A DNA stretch of 64,000 nucleotides, taken from positions 43,105,869 through 43,169,868 of the forward strand of contig CM039503.1 in assembly GCA_022432975.1 (NCBI GenBank), given 5' to 3'. Positions 41,951 through 53,510 of the stretch are shown in pieces. Position 1 is the first letter of the stretch, and each line of letters opens with the position of its first letter. The notes under the pieces were generated by a model. The model did no database searches, had not been told where the DNA came from, and saw only the letters and a list, made by a program, of their open reading frames with translations. The position numbers and the translations under genes were made by a program. Origin of the DNA: Begonia masoniana. Its lineage: Eukaryota > Streptophyta > Magnoliopsida > Cucurbitales > Begoniaceae.

Positions 41951-43190
41951 TGTTGCGAAAAATCGTGATACGCAAGTGTACGTGTCGCACAAGTAATATA
42001 GTTTTTTAAGTACGAGTCGAACCCACGAGGAATAGTTTTACTAAAATATTAAATTAAGTCAATTTTAAATTAATTGGACTAAAACACTTTAATGTCTATT
42101 AAAAAGATTTTATTTTTATTTGATTTTAAATTAAATAATTAAATAACTAAAGTAATTTAAATAAACTAATTAGGAGAATAAATGACAGGAATATAATTAA
42201 AGATTTTGTAAATATCAAGAAAGAATCTAGGGATTCTGATTTCACATCCACTTTCCTATTTAATATCCCTAATTTAGTTAATATTTCTTAATCCTACGTG
42301 TTGATAGCGATTTTTCTATTTTAATTATTATTCTCTCCCGAGCTATAATAATATTATCCAACTAACAGGTTATCACCTCCCGGTCTCAAACTCAAATCAG
42401 TTGAATACATTAAGTGCAGAAAATCATAAAACTACATAAAAGTCCTAGCTATCCCTAGTCTAGAATCAGTTCATGGTAAACTCATCAATGCCCAGTTATT
42501 TCGCAACTTCCGTCTTTTGAAACAACCCTAAAAATCTTAACTTTGGTGATCAGGCAAAATTAAGCATGAAGAACAGACAAGAATACTCAACACGATATCG
42601 GAAAAAGGAAAATAAATACTAAATTAGAAATATTAAACAGTCCAGTTTCAATTACATCATAACCCTAGAAAATAAATTTAGTTCATGAATGAGAAAAAGA
42701 AAATAAAACTAAAATTAAAGAAGTTCATAGTTCAGAAGAAAAAGGGAAAGAAAAACTATGCTGAAAATAATTCTCGAAGCTCTCGCTTCGTTCCGGTTTC
42801 CGTCTCCTTTGCCTCCTCTTCGTTCTCTCGCCTCTCCTCTATTCTGAATGCCTCAATTAGGTTAACATATAACCTATTTATTAATTAATTTGAAGCCCAG
42901 CCCACAATCATCTTCGACGGCTAAGATTAAAACAAGCTTCAACGGTCCAGATTCAAACACCTCCATTAATTAAAATAGCCAATTGATCAACGGTGGAGAT
43001 TAAAACAATTAAAATATTCGATCGATCGACAATTGCTCGCTTTTCTTCTTGAATGATTTCACCGAAACCTGTAATTCTCCAATTTTTCTACACACTCACC
43101 AAATATATCAGAATTTTCATATACTTGAGTAAAACTCATCAATTCAAGTATTAAAGAGTATAATAAAGTGTGTAAAATACACACTTATCA
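41951..43190 (-). mobile_element. Probable solo LTR, 1.24 kb, TSD tgctc
   Basis: Minus strand: starts TGATAAGTGTG at 43190 and ends TTTTTCGCAACA at 41951. Perfect TSD tgctc at 41946-41950 and 43191-43195. The end contains the words gtacacttgcgtatcacg and cgtgggttcgactcgtac, seen in many dicot LTRs. No coding region. Orientation is less certain because both ends read TG...CA. Confidence 0.82.
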
Positions 43191-43264
43191 TGCTCTTAGA
43201 GGAAGTGCCATGTGGTCGAGGTTAAAACCTGGGGATGACGTGCTCAGGGAGAGCGCCCTGGGGA

Positions 43265-43562
43265 CTGTTACAATAAATCCAACTCATGATGAGTCGATTG
43301 TACCTCTGCGAGAAAGTCTGGATTGATGATCTATGAAGAAAAATTCTCAATTTTTCGGAGGGCATGGACAAGATCCAGTAAAAATTTCTTCTAACCCGTT
43401 GGCGATAAGAATGTTCAGTAGCTGGTTTTTCCATATAACAAAAATTTGAGCTGTCTAGCTTGACGGTGAGAGGTTGGTTACCTGAAGGAAGATGGGGAAG
43501 GGAGGATAGAGTGGGAGAAGACGAAGGAGGTAGGTCAGTCGTGCTTTGTGAAGAAGACATTT
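43265..43562 (-). pseudogene. gag: Ty1/copia gag, N-terminal fragment
   Basis: The ATG lies in the TSD at 43558-43562 (minus: aaatg). It encodes MSSSQSTTDLPPSSS, then QPLTVKLDSSNF, the usual start of plant copia Gag. A frameshift follows near residue 43, and QRYNRLIMSWIY returns near 43270-43310. The frame is lost at about 43265, where sequence I cannot identify begins (43196-43264). Upstream leader and primer site are at 48970-49000, on the other side of a solo LTR. Confidence 0.8.
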
Positions 43563-43959
43563 TGTAACGACCAAAAACTAAGTCGAGACAGAATACATGA
43601 CTTCATGACTTGTTTATACTTTTACAAGTAAATCTAGGAATATATACTTTTTTTTTAAAAGAACTCGTGGACATTAACTCTGAATTTCCAGAATCTAAAC
43701 CTTTCTTAAATCAAACCTCATATTAGTTCACAGAATTGGACGACATAGACTCGGGAACAACCTCGTTCAAAAGATCGAACAACTTATTGTCCACGGACTG
43801 CTTTGACATTTTCGTTTACAGTCTGCCCAGTCAACAACGTCCACCAACCAGTGCCCATGGACTTATTCAAGCCTATCGTCCACAGACTACGTGTCACCCA
43901 CGTGAATTCATTAACTCGGCAGATGACATCCACTGCTTATATCCACTGAATACGTCCAC

Positions 43960-45145
43960 CGCTCATTTCTGTCGAGCGACATCCACCGCTCAACAGTAAT
44001 ATCTCACGTCTACCAATGACATCAGCCGGATGACTCATTCACCCAACATCCACCGCTCATTTCTATCGAGCGACATCTACCGCTCAACAGTAATATCTCA
44101 CATCTACCGATGACGTCACCGATGACTCATTCACTCATGCCAAGGCTCATTTCTGTCGAGCGACATCCACCGCTCATTTCTGTCGAGCGACATCTACCGC
44201 TCAACAGTAACATACAACATCTACAAGACACATCCACCGCTCATTTCTGTCGAGCGACATCTACCGCTCAACAGTAATATCTCACGTCTACCAATGACAT
44301 CAGCCGGATGACTCATTCACTCAGCATCCACCGCTCATTTCTGTCGAGCGACATCTACCGCTCAACAGTAATATCTCACGTCTACCAATGACATCAGCCG
44401 GATGACTCATTCACCCAACATCCACCGCTCATTTCTGTCGAGCGACATCCACCGCTCATTTCTGTCGAGCGACATCTACCGCTCAACAGTAACATACAAC
44501 ATCTACAAGACACATCCACCGCTCATTTCTGTCGAGCGACATCTACCGCTCAACAGTAATATCTCACGTCTACCAATGACATCAGCCGGATGACTCATTC
44601 ACCCAACATCCACCGCTCATTTCTATCGAGCGACATCTACCGCTCAACAGTAATATCTCACATCTACCGATGACGTCAGCCGGATGACTCATTCACTCAG
44701 CATCCACCGCTCATTTCTGTCGAGCGACATCTACCGCTCAACAGTAACATACAACATCTACAAGACACATCCACCGCTCATTTCTGTCGAGCGACATCTA
44801 CCGCTCAACAGTAACATACAACATCTACAAGACACATCCACCGCTCATTTCTGTCGAGCGACATCTACCGCTCAACAGTAACATACAACATCTACAAGAC
44901 ACATCCACCGCTCATTTCTGTCGAGCGACATCTACCGCTCAACAGTAACATACAACATCTACAAGACACATCCACCGCTCATTTCTGTCGAGCGACATCT
45001 ACCGCTCAACAGTAATATCTCACGTCTACCAATGACATCAGCCGGATGACTCATTCACTCAGCATCCACCGCTCATTTCTGTCGAGCGACATCTACCGCT
45101 CAACAGTAACATACAACATCTACAAGACACATCCACCGCTCATTT
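43960..45145. repeat. Composite satellite of 67-bp and 94-bp units
   Basis: All units share a core with catccaccgctcatttctg and gcgacatctaccgctcaac. The 67-bp type continues with aacatacaacatctacaag. The 94-bp type continues with atatctcacgtctaccaatg and a cagccggatgactcattcac tail. The two types alternate irregularly. Some 94-bp units carry gatgacgtcagccgga, like the 69-bp satellite. Confidence 0.92.
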
Positions 45146-45427
45146 TGATTTGAGGTCCTCACCTTCCAACTTGTCACCTACATCATAAGGTTCAAACTAT
45201 AATCCTAATGCTTAGTAAGGAGTGCAATATGTAGTACTCATGAATGCATGCTTTAAAAGAAATCGTAATCATGTTCTTATCTTGTACGTTACATGACATA
45301 TACATATTCATTTACTCGTTCATGTTCTTTTCATGTTCTCATTCTTTTCATGTTCTTGATCATCATTTACATAACATGGGTCAAGGAGGATTTGTGCCGA
45401 AGGGGGTAGGCAGAGTGCGTGTACATG

Positions 45428-45500
45428 GTCCCCTTACGGACAGATGGCCCCCTTACGGGCAGATGGCCCCCTTACGGGTAAATGGCCCCCTTACGGGAAG
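45428..45500. repeat. Four 19-bp repeats
   Basis: gatggcccccttacgggca-like units in tandem, GC-rich in an AT-rich setting, within the solo LTR. Confidence 0.9.
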
Positions 45501-45802
45501 AATTCTTGGTCCTCTTCGGGACAGTGACATGGTCAAACCGTCCCAACCCTCACTTAATCATAGTTGCATACATTTCATATTCTTATCTTGTTCATAAGAG
45601 GCTTGCACATAAAACCTTTTCGTGTACTTGGAAGATAAGTCATAATACAGACACAGGAATGCAATTAAATCATCAGACTATGGAAAGAGTCATACCTTAG
45701 GTAACATATCATAATACTACACCAAGCATCATACCAGAACTCTCAACAATTGCATAAACATCAACCAAATTATCAACAACAAGCTTAACCTAGTACCCTT
45801 GT

Positions 45803-45848
45803 GATGTAGAGCCCTAATGGCCAGAATCATAACACACCCACTTACCTG
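45803..45848 (-). promoter_or_regulatory. Shared LTR box in solo LTR
   Basis: Minus strand: tccaggtaagtggg, then GCC-attag-GGC, then TCTACATCAC. Confidence 0.6.
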
Positions 45849-46125
45849 GACTCCTTAGCAATGTCGTGCCTTCGCGCGAAGTCTTCTCCACCTAAGACAT
45901 TTCAAGTTTAAATGTTAAATATACCCGGAACAGATCTAAACTTAGAGCTTGTAAAATCTTAGCTAAAGAAATCATCCTAAAATCTAGCTTAAACTTCTAA
46001 GACATTTCGCTGAGCACTTAGTGTCCAGAGCTTAACTTTCTATAACATTGATGGTATTTTCGGTTAGGCTAACAGATTTATACCGATTTCAGATTCTCTA
46101 ACTAAAACATCAACAGAGTCCAGGA

Positions 46126-48512
46126 TGTAACGCCCCGAACCCGCCCCGGCTTGGTGCGTCACATTGCAAACCCAACCCGCGTTTAAAACGACATTAAAAA
46201 AAATTTCGATAATTTGTCGACTCGGTTTTCGGACGTGCCCAAAATACGTTTAAAATACGTCAAAAAATATCGGGTTAAAATAATTTGGAACTAGGAAAAT
46301 TTTAAAAAGAATTTAAAATCAAAACGGACGGCATAACGCCTAAAGTTCGATAAACCAAAACCTGCAATTTAAAACAGGAATCAAACTAGTTCAAACCACA
46401 AACACTTACAGCCATTATCCATCAACACAATTGACTCGCAAACCGTCAAAATAATTACGAAAACATTTACAAATGCAATGTACCAAAATGTACCAAAACA
46501 TATCACAATTTAAACAAGTTAACTCATCAAAACAACTTAGAACACCCACCAACTATCTACATACCAAATATCTACATACAAAATAGCAACCTCCCACAAA
46601 CCCGAGGAAAACGGTGGTCAAGACGCCCCGACAATAGCCTGCACCGGCTGACTCCGTACTCCTCCAACTGCAGCCTAATCCTCAGCTGTCTCATCTACCT
46701 CATCTGTATAAAACTCTTCATCTACACCATAGAACACAAAAAGGTAAGCCTAACGCTTAGCAAGTAGGGAAATAATGCACATTAACACACAAAATGCTCA
46801 ACTCAACCCTAACATGCAGTTTCTACACACTCCGTTGTTTTCTTCATCATTCTGGTTACATTTATCTTCCACTTTCATGTGAATCAAGTAGGCACACTCC
46901 CCAACACAATCCTGGACGGCCACACCTTGACCCATGGAGCAAGACCGGAGGCACACGCCCTAACACAATCCTGGACGGCCAACCAAATCTCCCCCAATCG
47001 ATCGTAGAATCCTCATTGTGCCTTCAAGCACGAACATATCGAGGCATTCATACTCACGACACATTACGTACATTAGCATAGCATCTCAAGTAAAATCCCT
47101 GCGGGGTGCTCAGTGAGCCACGTGCCCGACGAGGCTATTCTACTCGAGACCAAGTTGCATATCAATTTTCTTATCTTTCAATTCATTCTCACCACTCAAG
47201 CATGCAAAACACGTGGTTTCGTAGTTAGAAAACGATGATGCATGACACACGATGCATGATACAAATTAAAACACAGCAAACAAACAAACAATCCCTATCG
47301 TTCTATGGTGTAGGCCCGAAGGCAACAAACAAGCACTCCACTACTTACCTGATTGCGTCAAAAACGTGTTGTCACTTCGTTCAACCAAATTACTCGTGCA
47401 ATTACCTAACAAATAATGAAAGTTTACTTAGTAACAAACTAAAGGATTATAAAGAAATCAACTAACTCAAACTAACACAAATTTTTCAACCTAAACACTC
47501 AAACCCGATTTTCATGCAATTTTTACCGTCCAATTTCAAACGCCCATAACTTTCTCATTTTTCAACGGATTTCGACGTGCCACCCCAATTCGGAAACCTC
47601 TGCACGTCTACTATCCATTGAAACACTCAAATTAACCAAACAACACACTTAGCCAAACCGAAAATGCCCAAGACAGAATCGGCCACATATTGTGAAAAAC
47701 TGATTTTTGTGAAATTCACTTCCAAACTCCAATCTAATCCTAAAATCTACCTAAACTAATCCATTCAACAATTAAAACATCAAATTTGGAAAGAAAACAA
47801 ACCCTTAAACTCAATTTTCGGAATTCATGGTTAGAGTTTTCCAAACCCTAACCAAATCCCTCTAAATCTCACTTAAAACTCAACCTTTCAACACTTAAAT
47901 GTATAAAAACAAAACCCATTCAAGTTTACCTTGAAAACACCTTGAAAGGTTGAAGAAAGGAGAGAGCAAGAACCAGCTATGGAGGAGAAGGAGAAAGGGT
48001 CGATGAAGATGAAGAAAAAAAAATGGAAAATCACCTTTTAACCTAATCTATTTTCCACTTTTTCTTTTCCTCCACCATACTTTTTAAAATTGCACTTAAA
48101 CCCTCACTTTTCTCTCCTTTAAATACAACGTGAATCAACATTGAATTCCCACTTTTCATTCACAAATTTAGTTGCAATGTGATTGGTTATTTACTTTGAC
48201 TTTTTCTTTTCTTTTATTTTATTCATAATTCCTTTGAAAATTACCATTCAACCCTCCTTTTCTCTCATGCAATCCCAACGTGGCTGCCTCCTTAAGTTCA
48301 AGTCTCCATTAAATTTTTCTAACTCATTTTCTATTGGTTGTTAAGTCCTTTTGACTTTTCAACCTATTTGGTTTTGAAATTTCAATTCTTTGCTTTGACA
48401 ATTCACTTCCTTCACTCTTCTATGCATATCATCACCCTTCAATTACTTCAATCTCTCATACTTGACCTAGACTAGGGTTACATACGTTTTGGAAAAATTT
48501 CAGGGTGTTACA
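46126..48512 (-). mobile_element. Nested solo LTR, 2.4 kb, TSD cagga
   Basis: Minus strand: starts TGTAACACCCTG at 48512, ends TCGGGGCGTTACA at 46126. Perfect TSD cagga at 46121-46125 and 48513-48517. Same family as 19746-24556 but without microsatellite inflation, so it shows the basic LTR length of that family. No gene inside. Confidence 0.93.
47306..47351 (-). promoter_or_regulatory. Shared LTR box in nested solo LTR
   Basis: Minus strand: caggtaagtag, then GCC-TTCG-GGC, then CTACACCAT. Confidence 0.6.
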
Positions 48513-48984
48513 CAGGATCCTATTACTAATGTCAATCAGGAAGCTCAAAACATTGTCATTACTCTAACTTTGCCCGATTCAAAATCTTTAAACACCAACT
48601 AGTAATCATCCTTAATCGAAAGTTTGATGAGTGAATCACCTAACCTTACCTAGAGCTTTGAACTTCGAAGGGAAGGAGGAGTTGATTGCCGATGGAAGAA
48701 ATCGCTGCGGGGAGATTTCTTGGAGGAGGAGTCAGCCGCCAGTGGAAGCTCACAGAAAAGGAGGAGGTTTAAGTGAGGTTTTAGGATTTCCCTTTTCTAT
48801 TTATATTGATTAAAAAAACCTTATTTACAAATCTTGTCATTATCTAATTTTTTCCTCTTAAAACAAGTAATACCTGTCACTTAAGTCCTCGTAAATTTTC
48901 ACATTCTACATCCACCCCAAAATTATTCACAGAATAATTACCTGGCTACATGCTGGTCGTTACACATTTTATCGAGGAGCTGTT

Positions 48985-49000
48985 TATTGCTCTGATACCA
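48985..49000 (-). promoter_or_regulatory. Primer-binding site of the copia remnant
   Basis: tggtatcagagcaata on the minus strand directly abuts the LTR end at 49001. The gag ATG follows 31 nt later, in the TSD of the solo LTR. Confidence 0.88.
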
Positions 49001-49223
49001 TGAAAGAGAAAATAAAATAGGGTAAAGAAGATTAATTGAAAGGTTGCGTAGTTTCTTTTCTATCTCACTACATACACTATTTACTCCATTTATAATAAGG
49101 ATGATAGTAGAAGATGACAAACAAAAATGTAAAACGTAAAACGTGAAAGAGATTACAAAAAGAGAGACTATCAGATTTTGCTAACTGAATACTGAACCCG
49201 GTTTGGTTTAACATGGTTTAACA
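49001..49223 (-). repeat. 5' LTR of a Ty1/copia element, about 223 bp
   Basis: Minus strand: likely starts TGTTAAACC at 49223 (or 49213, since the word is repeated) and ends TCTCTTTCA at 49001. It carries a TATA box (ttataaatgg) at about 49088-49097. It interrupts the EDGP-like pseudogene in the codons for NFIF. The other LTR is not found in the window. Confidence 0.72.
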
Positions 49224-50204
49224 AAAATAAAGTTGAGCACAATAACAACTCTGCCTGGATTGAACCCATCGGTGGAGCGGCGAGAGACAATGTCTTGACC
49301 AACTTGACCAATTGTCACTAATCTGATCAACGATTTGCCAGGGATGAGATAATAGGGGTTGGGATAACAGCCTAGTTTTTGGTCCTGTATCGCATCCTAA
49401 GAAATCTTTGGCTTGAGCCAAAGAGCATTGGGCAGAGCCACATCGAGCATTCTTGTAGGTTAAAAAAGCGTAGCCATTATGGCAATCGACCCATAGATAT
49501 CCTCCGTTGAGATCTACTGTCGATTTGAGAGGGACGAGAGGAGTTCTCTGGCTGAAGGTGGTGACATATTGAAGAGTTTGTGTCTTTCTTCAATAGAAGA
49601 AGGAGGGCTTTGGTTGGGAAAGAGGTCTGGGCTATGGAGGGGGGAGGGGGGGGAGGGGGGAGGGGGGAGGGGGGAGGGGGGAGGGGGGAGGGGGGAGGGG
49701 GGAGGGGGGAGGGGGGAGGGGGGAGGGGGGAGGGGGGAGGGGGGAGGGGGGAGGGGGGAGGGGGGAGGGGGGAGGGGGGAGGGGGGAGGGGGGAGGGGGG
49801 AGGGGGGAGGGGGGAGGGGGGAGGGGGGAGGGGGGAGGGGGGAGGGGGGAGGGGGGAGGGGGGAGGGGGGAGGGGGGAGGGGGGAGGGGGGAGGGGGGAG
49901 GGGGGAGGGGGGAGGGGGGAGGGGGGAGGGGGGAGGGGGGAGGGGGGAGGGGGGAGGGGGGAGGGGGGAGGGGGGAGGGGGGAGGGGGGAGGGGGGAGGG
50001 GGGAGGGGGGAGGGGGGAGGGGGGAGGGGGGAGGGGGGAGGGGGGAGGGGGGAGGGGGGAGGGGGGAGGGGGGAGGGGGGAGGGGGGAGGGGGGAGGGGG
50101 GAGGGGGGAGGGGGGAGGGGGGAGGGGGGAGGGGGGAGGGGGGAGGGGGGAGTGAGAAAGAGTATAATGGAAGTGGAGATAAGGAGAAGGGAGTAGGAAG
50201 CCAT
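49224..50204 (-). pseudogene. EDGP / basic 7S globulin-like aspartic-protease-fold gene, 5' fragment
   Basis: The ATG at 50204 starts a signal peptide MASYSLLLISTSIILFLT. The mature part resumes at about 49634 with AQTSFPTKALLLLLKKD, then YVTTFSQRTPLVPLK, VDLNGGYLWVDC and ARCGSAQCSLAQAK. These are the N-terminal landmarks of secreted EDGP/basic 7S globulin/xylanase-inhibitor-like proteins, which have the pepsin fold, typically without activity. VDLNGG replaces the catalytic DTG, as in that family. Between signal peptide and mature part sits a 0.5-kb (AGGGGGG)n array. Frameshifts lie near 49580 and 49370; GQDIVS and STDGFNPGRVV follow in another frame. The gene ends at 49224 in the copia LTR; the rest is absent. 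A hAT-type element lies 15 bp upstream of the ATG. Clearly a pseudogene. Confidence 0.85.
49637..50153. repeat. (AGGGGGG)n minisatellite, about 74 units, inside an exon
   Basis: Nearly perfect 7-bp repeat; the G-rich strand is the plus strand. Its position is between signal-peptide and mature codons of the EDGP-like gene, so the minus frame reads repeating PPSPLPP. Extreme G-run content gives very strong quadruplex potential. Confidence 0.96.
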
Positions 50205-50219
50205 TTGAGGAGAAAGTAT

Positions 50220-51141
50220 TAGGAGTGATCGTGGTCCGGGTCGGTTCGATTTTTGGAGAGACTAGGACCTGACCACTAAACTCGGTTTTTAAATTTTTAC
50301 AACAATAAGCCCAAAAAAATTTCCATTACCGGACCAAAATCGAATCAGATTTCTGGTCTCGGTTCTGGTCTTTCCAGTTTTTTTTTTTTCTCATTTATCA
50401 TACTTGGCTACACAAGAAATATGCTGCTCAAACAAAACAAAAAAATACACAACAATTGCTAAAACGTAATTTACATAACCTAATTACTAAACATAATGCA
50501 CAACAATTGCTCAGAAAAATCTGGTATCGGTTCATGCTGTAAAATTAAAACAAAAAACTCAACTAAAACACAGAAAATATGTCAATTAAACATGACACAT
50601 GCAACGGTTAAACAAAAAACACAAAATGGAGGGTCGATACTGCAAGCAGAAGCCTAAAACAGAGGGTCTGTACCCTTTCGGTTAAGCCAAGAGAGTACCC
50701 GAAAATCCAAAACGAAATATCCCAAAAATAGGTTTAAAAACGTCTGAAATAGAGGAAGAGGCTAACCTGTAATCTATGAAACAAGAAACAAGAAGTGTGA
50801 GACGGAGGATGAGGGACGGCGAGGACGAGAGACTTGAGAGTCGTCTGCCGAAGAGAAGAGGCAGACGAGGGAATAACCTCTTTCGTCTGAGAAGAGTCGT
50901 CTGTCGAAGAGAAGAGGCAGCGGCATGTGGAAAGTGAATTAGGGATGTAGGGTTATATAGTATGGTTCGGTTCGGTTTCAGTGGTCTTCTCTCTTTAGAC
51001 CCGAAAACCGAACCAATAACTTCGGTTCTGGTAAATCAAAACTGAAAATTATTAATTTAATGGGCAAAACCAACCAGAACCGGACCAACTAGGTCGGTTC
51101 TAGTCTGGTTCTCGGTTCTGGTCAGTTCTTGCTCACCCCTA
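50220..51141. mobile_element. Non-autonomous hAT-type element, 922 bp, TSD gaaagtat
   Basis: Perfect 8-bp TSD at 50212-50219 and 51142-51149. Ends taggagtgatc and (reverse) taggggtgagc, the TAGGGGTG-type ends of plant hAT elements. The subterminal parts are rich in ggaccgg/ggttcgg words. No coding region. Related to 62427-63383. Confidence 0.88.
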
Positions 51142-51149
51142 GAAAGTAT

Positions 51150-52152
51150 TCTGCAATGTTCTGCCAACCAGGTGCTAAGTACGAGTGAGGCCACCTAATA
51201 GTGATCGTCTCCATTAGACTCAAATTTTAAATGTATTTGACGAAATTAAAAGTTTAAAGTATCTTTTAAAAATATTTTCATATTTCAAAATTTATTTTGA
51301 TATTTATCTAAAAATTATTATTTTATTTTTAATTAAATTATTTTTATTATATTTATATTATTAAATTTCAAATAATATTGAAATTATTGATAAATAATAT
51401 AAATATATTTTTCTATAGTTAGATATTGAAAGAATATCCAATGAATCGCCGTAAAATTTATGGAGAATAATATGTCCTCGTAGATACGCTTATTGTTAAA
51501 TTATTAAATATAATTAATATTTTGATTAATTCTTAATGATAATTAATGCACATGGTTTTAAGCCTTAAAGATAATACTAGCCACTAACTAAATTTAAAAA
51601 AAAAAAAAAAAAAGAAATTGACTATCGATTACATTAAAATTGCAAATTTGATAATATCATAAGACAAGGTTTAAATTTGAATTCAACCCACCGTAAAAAA
51701 TTACCAAATTACCAAATTTAGAAATAAAAGATATTGACATGGAAAGATTAATAAAAAAAATTGTCATATACGTGAGGTGCATGTTAAGAAAGAGGTATGA
51801 TAAAATTAACTTTAATTTACCATCTTAAGCTTCTGGAATGGTAATTTGTTGAACCCTGACATCATTCATGGAGCCTTCGAAATGGCTATGAAACCGGTGA
51901 TTAGCTGACTAAAAAAGGGTTAAATGAGTGGCAAATGCTCGATAATTTGGGGAAATAAACTATGGTAAGTCAAGATAACACATAGACAATGTTTTTTCTT
52001 TCCTTAAAAGCGTTCATTGATCAAAATGATGGGTTGATTAATAGATGGTAGTTGATAGAGGTTTGAAAATAGTGGGGGGCCCTGAAAAGTGCACATGCTT
52101 ATGAGAACAGCCCATGTGTTTGTAATATGAGGCCCCATCCCTTTGTTTGTGG
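51150..52152. other. AT-rich intergenic DNA
   Basis: No gene, repeat or transposon ends seen, apart from an A-run at 51596-51615. Confidence 0.6.
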
Positions 52153-52347
52153 TTAAACTTGGAAACCACTCTCACTATTTTCATCATCCATTCCGTCATC
52201 TCCCCCAACTTGTTCGATTTCTTTCAAAACAAATTCATAAAATAACGAAGCTTTGGCCTTATCGGCTCCGAAGAGATTAGCTTTGGGTCTCTCGAGACTG
52301 TAATGGCCCATGAACCGTAGGCATTGTTTGATAAGGCGAAAGCCCAA
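52153..52347 (-). CDS. Unrecognised 64-codon open frame
   Basis: It starts MGFRLIKQCLRFMGHYSLER and ends in an acidic tail (GGDDGMDDENSESGFQV). The composition is more protein-like than that of other short frames nearby: charged, with a possible helix ASLFYEFVLKEIEQ. I do not recognise a family. It could be a single exon, a captured fragment or chance. It lies 650 bp downstream of the zinc-finger gene's stop, on the same strand. Confidence 0.25.
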   Translation of the reverse strand: MGFRLIKQCLRFMGHYSLERPKANLFGADKAKASLFYEFVLKEIEQVGGDDGMDDENSESGFQV

Positions 52348-52997
52348 AAAGATTTTATTTTGTTTTATTTTTTGAAAACTGTGAATATCTTATTGTTGTT
52401 TTTTCTACTATGGTGATATGACTTGGATGAAATGAGAGAAGTTTAACTATGGCCGCAGATATAGGATCCAGCTAGCTGGGACCTGAGAGATAATGGGGGA
52501 GCCTGGAGGGACCCCTCTGAATCTCCTATTCAATCACTTCACGTGCTTAAAATGAAGAACCTCAATTGACTGCTAATTGAAGCCTTGTTTTTCCTACTGT
52601 ATTACAAGATTCACCGTAAGCCTTTTTATATTATTCTTTCTTAGGTTTCTGTAGTTGCCAATAGTTCATTAATGGAGGCTTCACATGTCTATCGCCCTCT
52701 CTGCAGAAGAGCTTCTTAAATATATATATATGACATACCATCTGCCGTATAGATAAGAATACGAGGAGCCGAAAAACATCATAAATATGTGCCGACGTTT
52801 TGTTCATTTGGCATTAATAACATCATATGCGACACAACATTTTGAATTTCGAAGAAAAACAAAAGATGAGCAAATATTGAACCTTTCTTTCTGTGACACA
52901 GTCTTAGCCATCTTGATCGAACATAAAACCTGATGGTTTCATGTGTAAATCACTTCGTTTCTGTACAATCTGCTTTGAAAAATTCAAAACAATGGCG
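52348..52997. other. 3' flank of the zinc-finger gene
   Basis: No gene seen. A TATATATATA stretch is at about 52721-52731. The part next to 52998 should be the 3' untranslated region of the minus-strand gene. Confidence 0.5.
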
Positions 52998-53510
52998 TCA
53001 CGGATCATGGCCTAGCCGAAGCTCTAAATCTACTTCATCATTTTTCCAAACTGATCGGCTTCCCGCACCTTCCTCCGAAATCATCGGACCAATCCGAAGG
53101 CTCAAATTTGATCCCAAAAGTTCTTGCGTTGTGCCCAAAGGCCGAGAATTTCGGATGAACCAGTCTGTACTTTCGTGCAAATGCGGGTTGGCTGGGAAAT
53201 TCCCCACCGGCGGCTGATAATAGAACTGATAGTTGCTCTGCGTTTCGAAAAATGGGTATGAGGAATTTTTTGGTGGGCGAGATTGATAATCTTTCCGGTT
53301 GGTTTGAAGGGAAGATGGGAATGAAATTTGCCTGGCTTTGGCTCTGTCTTTTCTGTGGATATTCATATGGCCTCCTAACGCCTGAGCATTTGTGAATCCT
53401 CGCCTGCAAAACGTACACTTAAACGATCGCTTTGCAGAATCTGTAATGTCTTTCAGTTGTTCATATTCGTCACTCGAACTGTCCGAGTTTTCTTCTCTCC
53501 TGAAATCCAT
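52998..53510 (-). CDS. C2H2 zinc-finger transcription factor, TAC1/SUPERMAN-like, with EAR motif
   Basis: An intact single-exon frame of 170 residues. One zinc finger at about residues 30-52 ([21 protein letters not shown]) has the plant-specific QALGGH helix. It is followed by a basic [10 protein letters not shown] stretch that should help nuclear entry and DNA binding. The C-terminus carries the EAR repression motif DLELRLG four residues from the end. Length and layout fit the small single-finger family of SUPERMAN, RABBIT EARS and TAC1; the finger [18 protein letters not shown] is closest to TAC1-like members by my reading. An expected nuclear repressor of developmental genes. The start at 53510 is the first ATG and gives an acidic, serine-rich N-terminus. 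The only intact host gene in the window. Confidence 0.93.
   Translation of the reverse strand: MDFRREENSDSSSDEYEQLKDITDSAKRSFKCTFCRRGFTNAQALGGHMNIHRKDRAKARQISFPSSLQTNRKDYQSRPPKNSSYPFFETQSNYQFYYQPPVGNFPANPHLHESTDWFIRNSRPLGTTQELLGSNLSLRIGPMISEEGAGSRSVWKNDEVDLELRLGHDP

Larger units (their letters stand above)
43563..48964 (-). mobile_element. Solo LTR inserted at the copia gag start codon, TSD cattt
   Basis: Minus strand: starts TGTAACGACCAGC at 48964 and ends TTGGTCGTTACA at 43563. Perfect TSD cattt at 43558-43562 and 48965-48969. It contains a composite satellite (43960-45145), the splice-site box (45803) and a nested solo LTR (46126-48512). Its own length without the nested copy is about 3.0 kb. 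Confidence 0.93.

Noticed and set aside
43196..43264. Continuation of hAT or copia coding sequence
   Set aside because: The 70 bp between the solo LTR and the copia gag match neither family by eye.
46794..47081. 95-codon frame in the solo LTR
   Set aside because: LTR sequence with family copies elsewhere; no motif.
49637..50153. Interstitial telomere array (7-bp period)
   Set aside because: The unit is AGGGGGG, not the plant telomere unit TTTAGGG; it lies within an exon.
49569..50222. Glycine-rich protein frames on the plus strand
   Set aside because: Translation of (AGGGGGG)n; the minus strand carries the recognisable signal peptide and mature EDGP-like parts.
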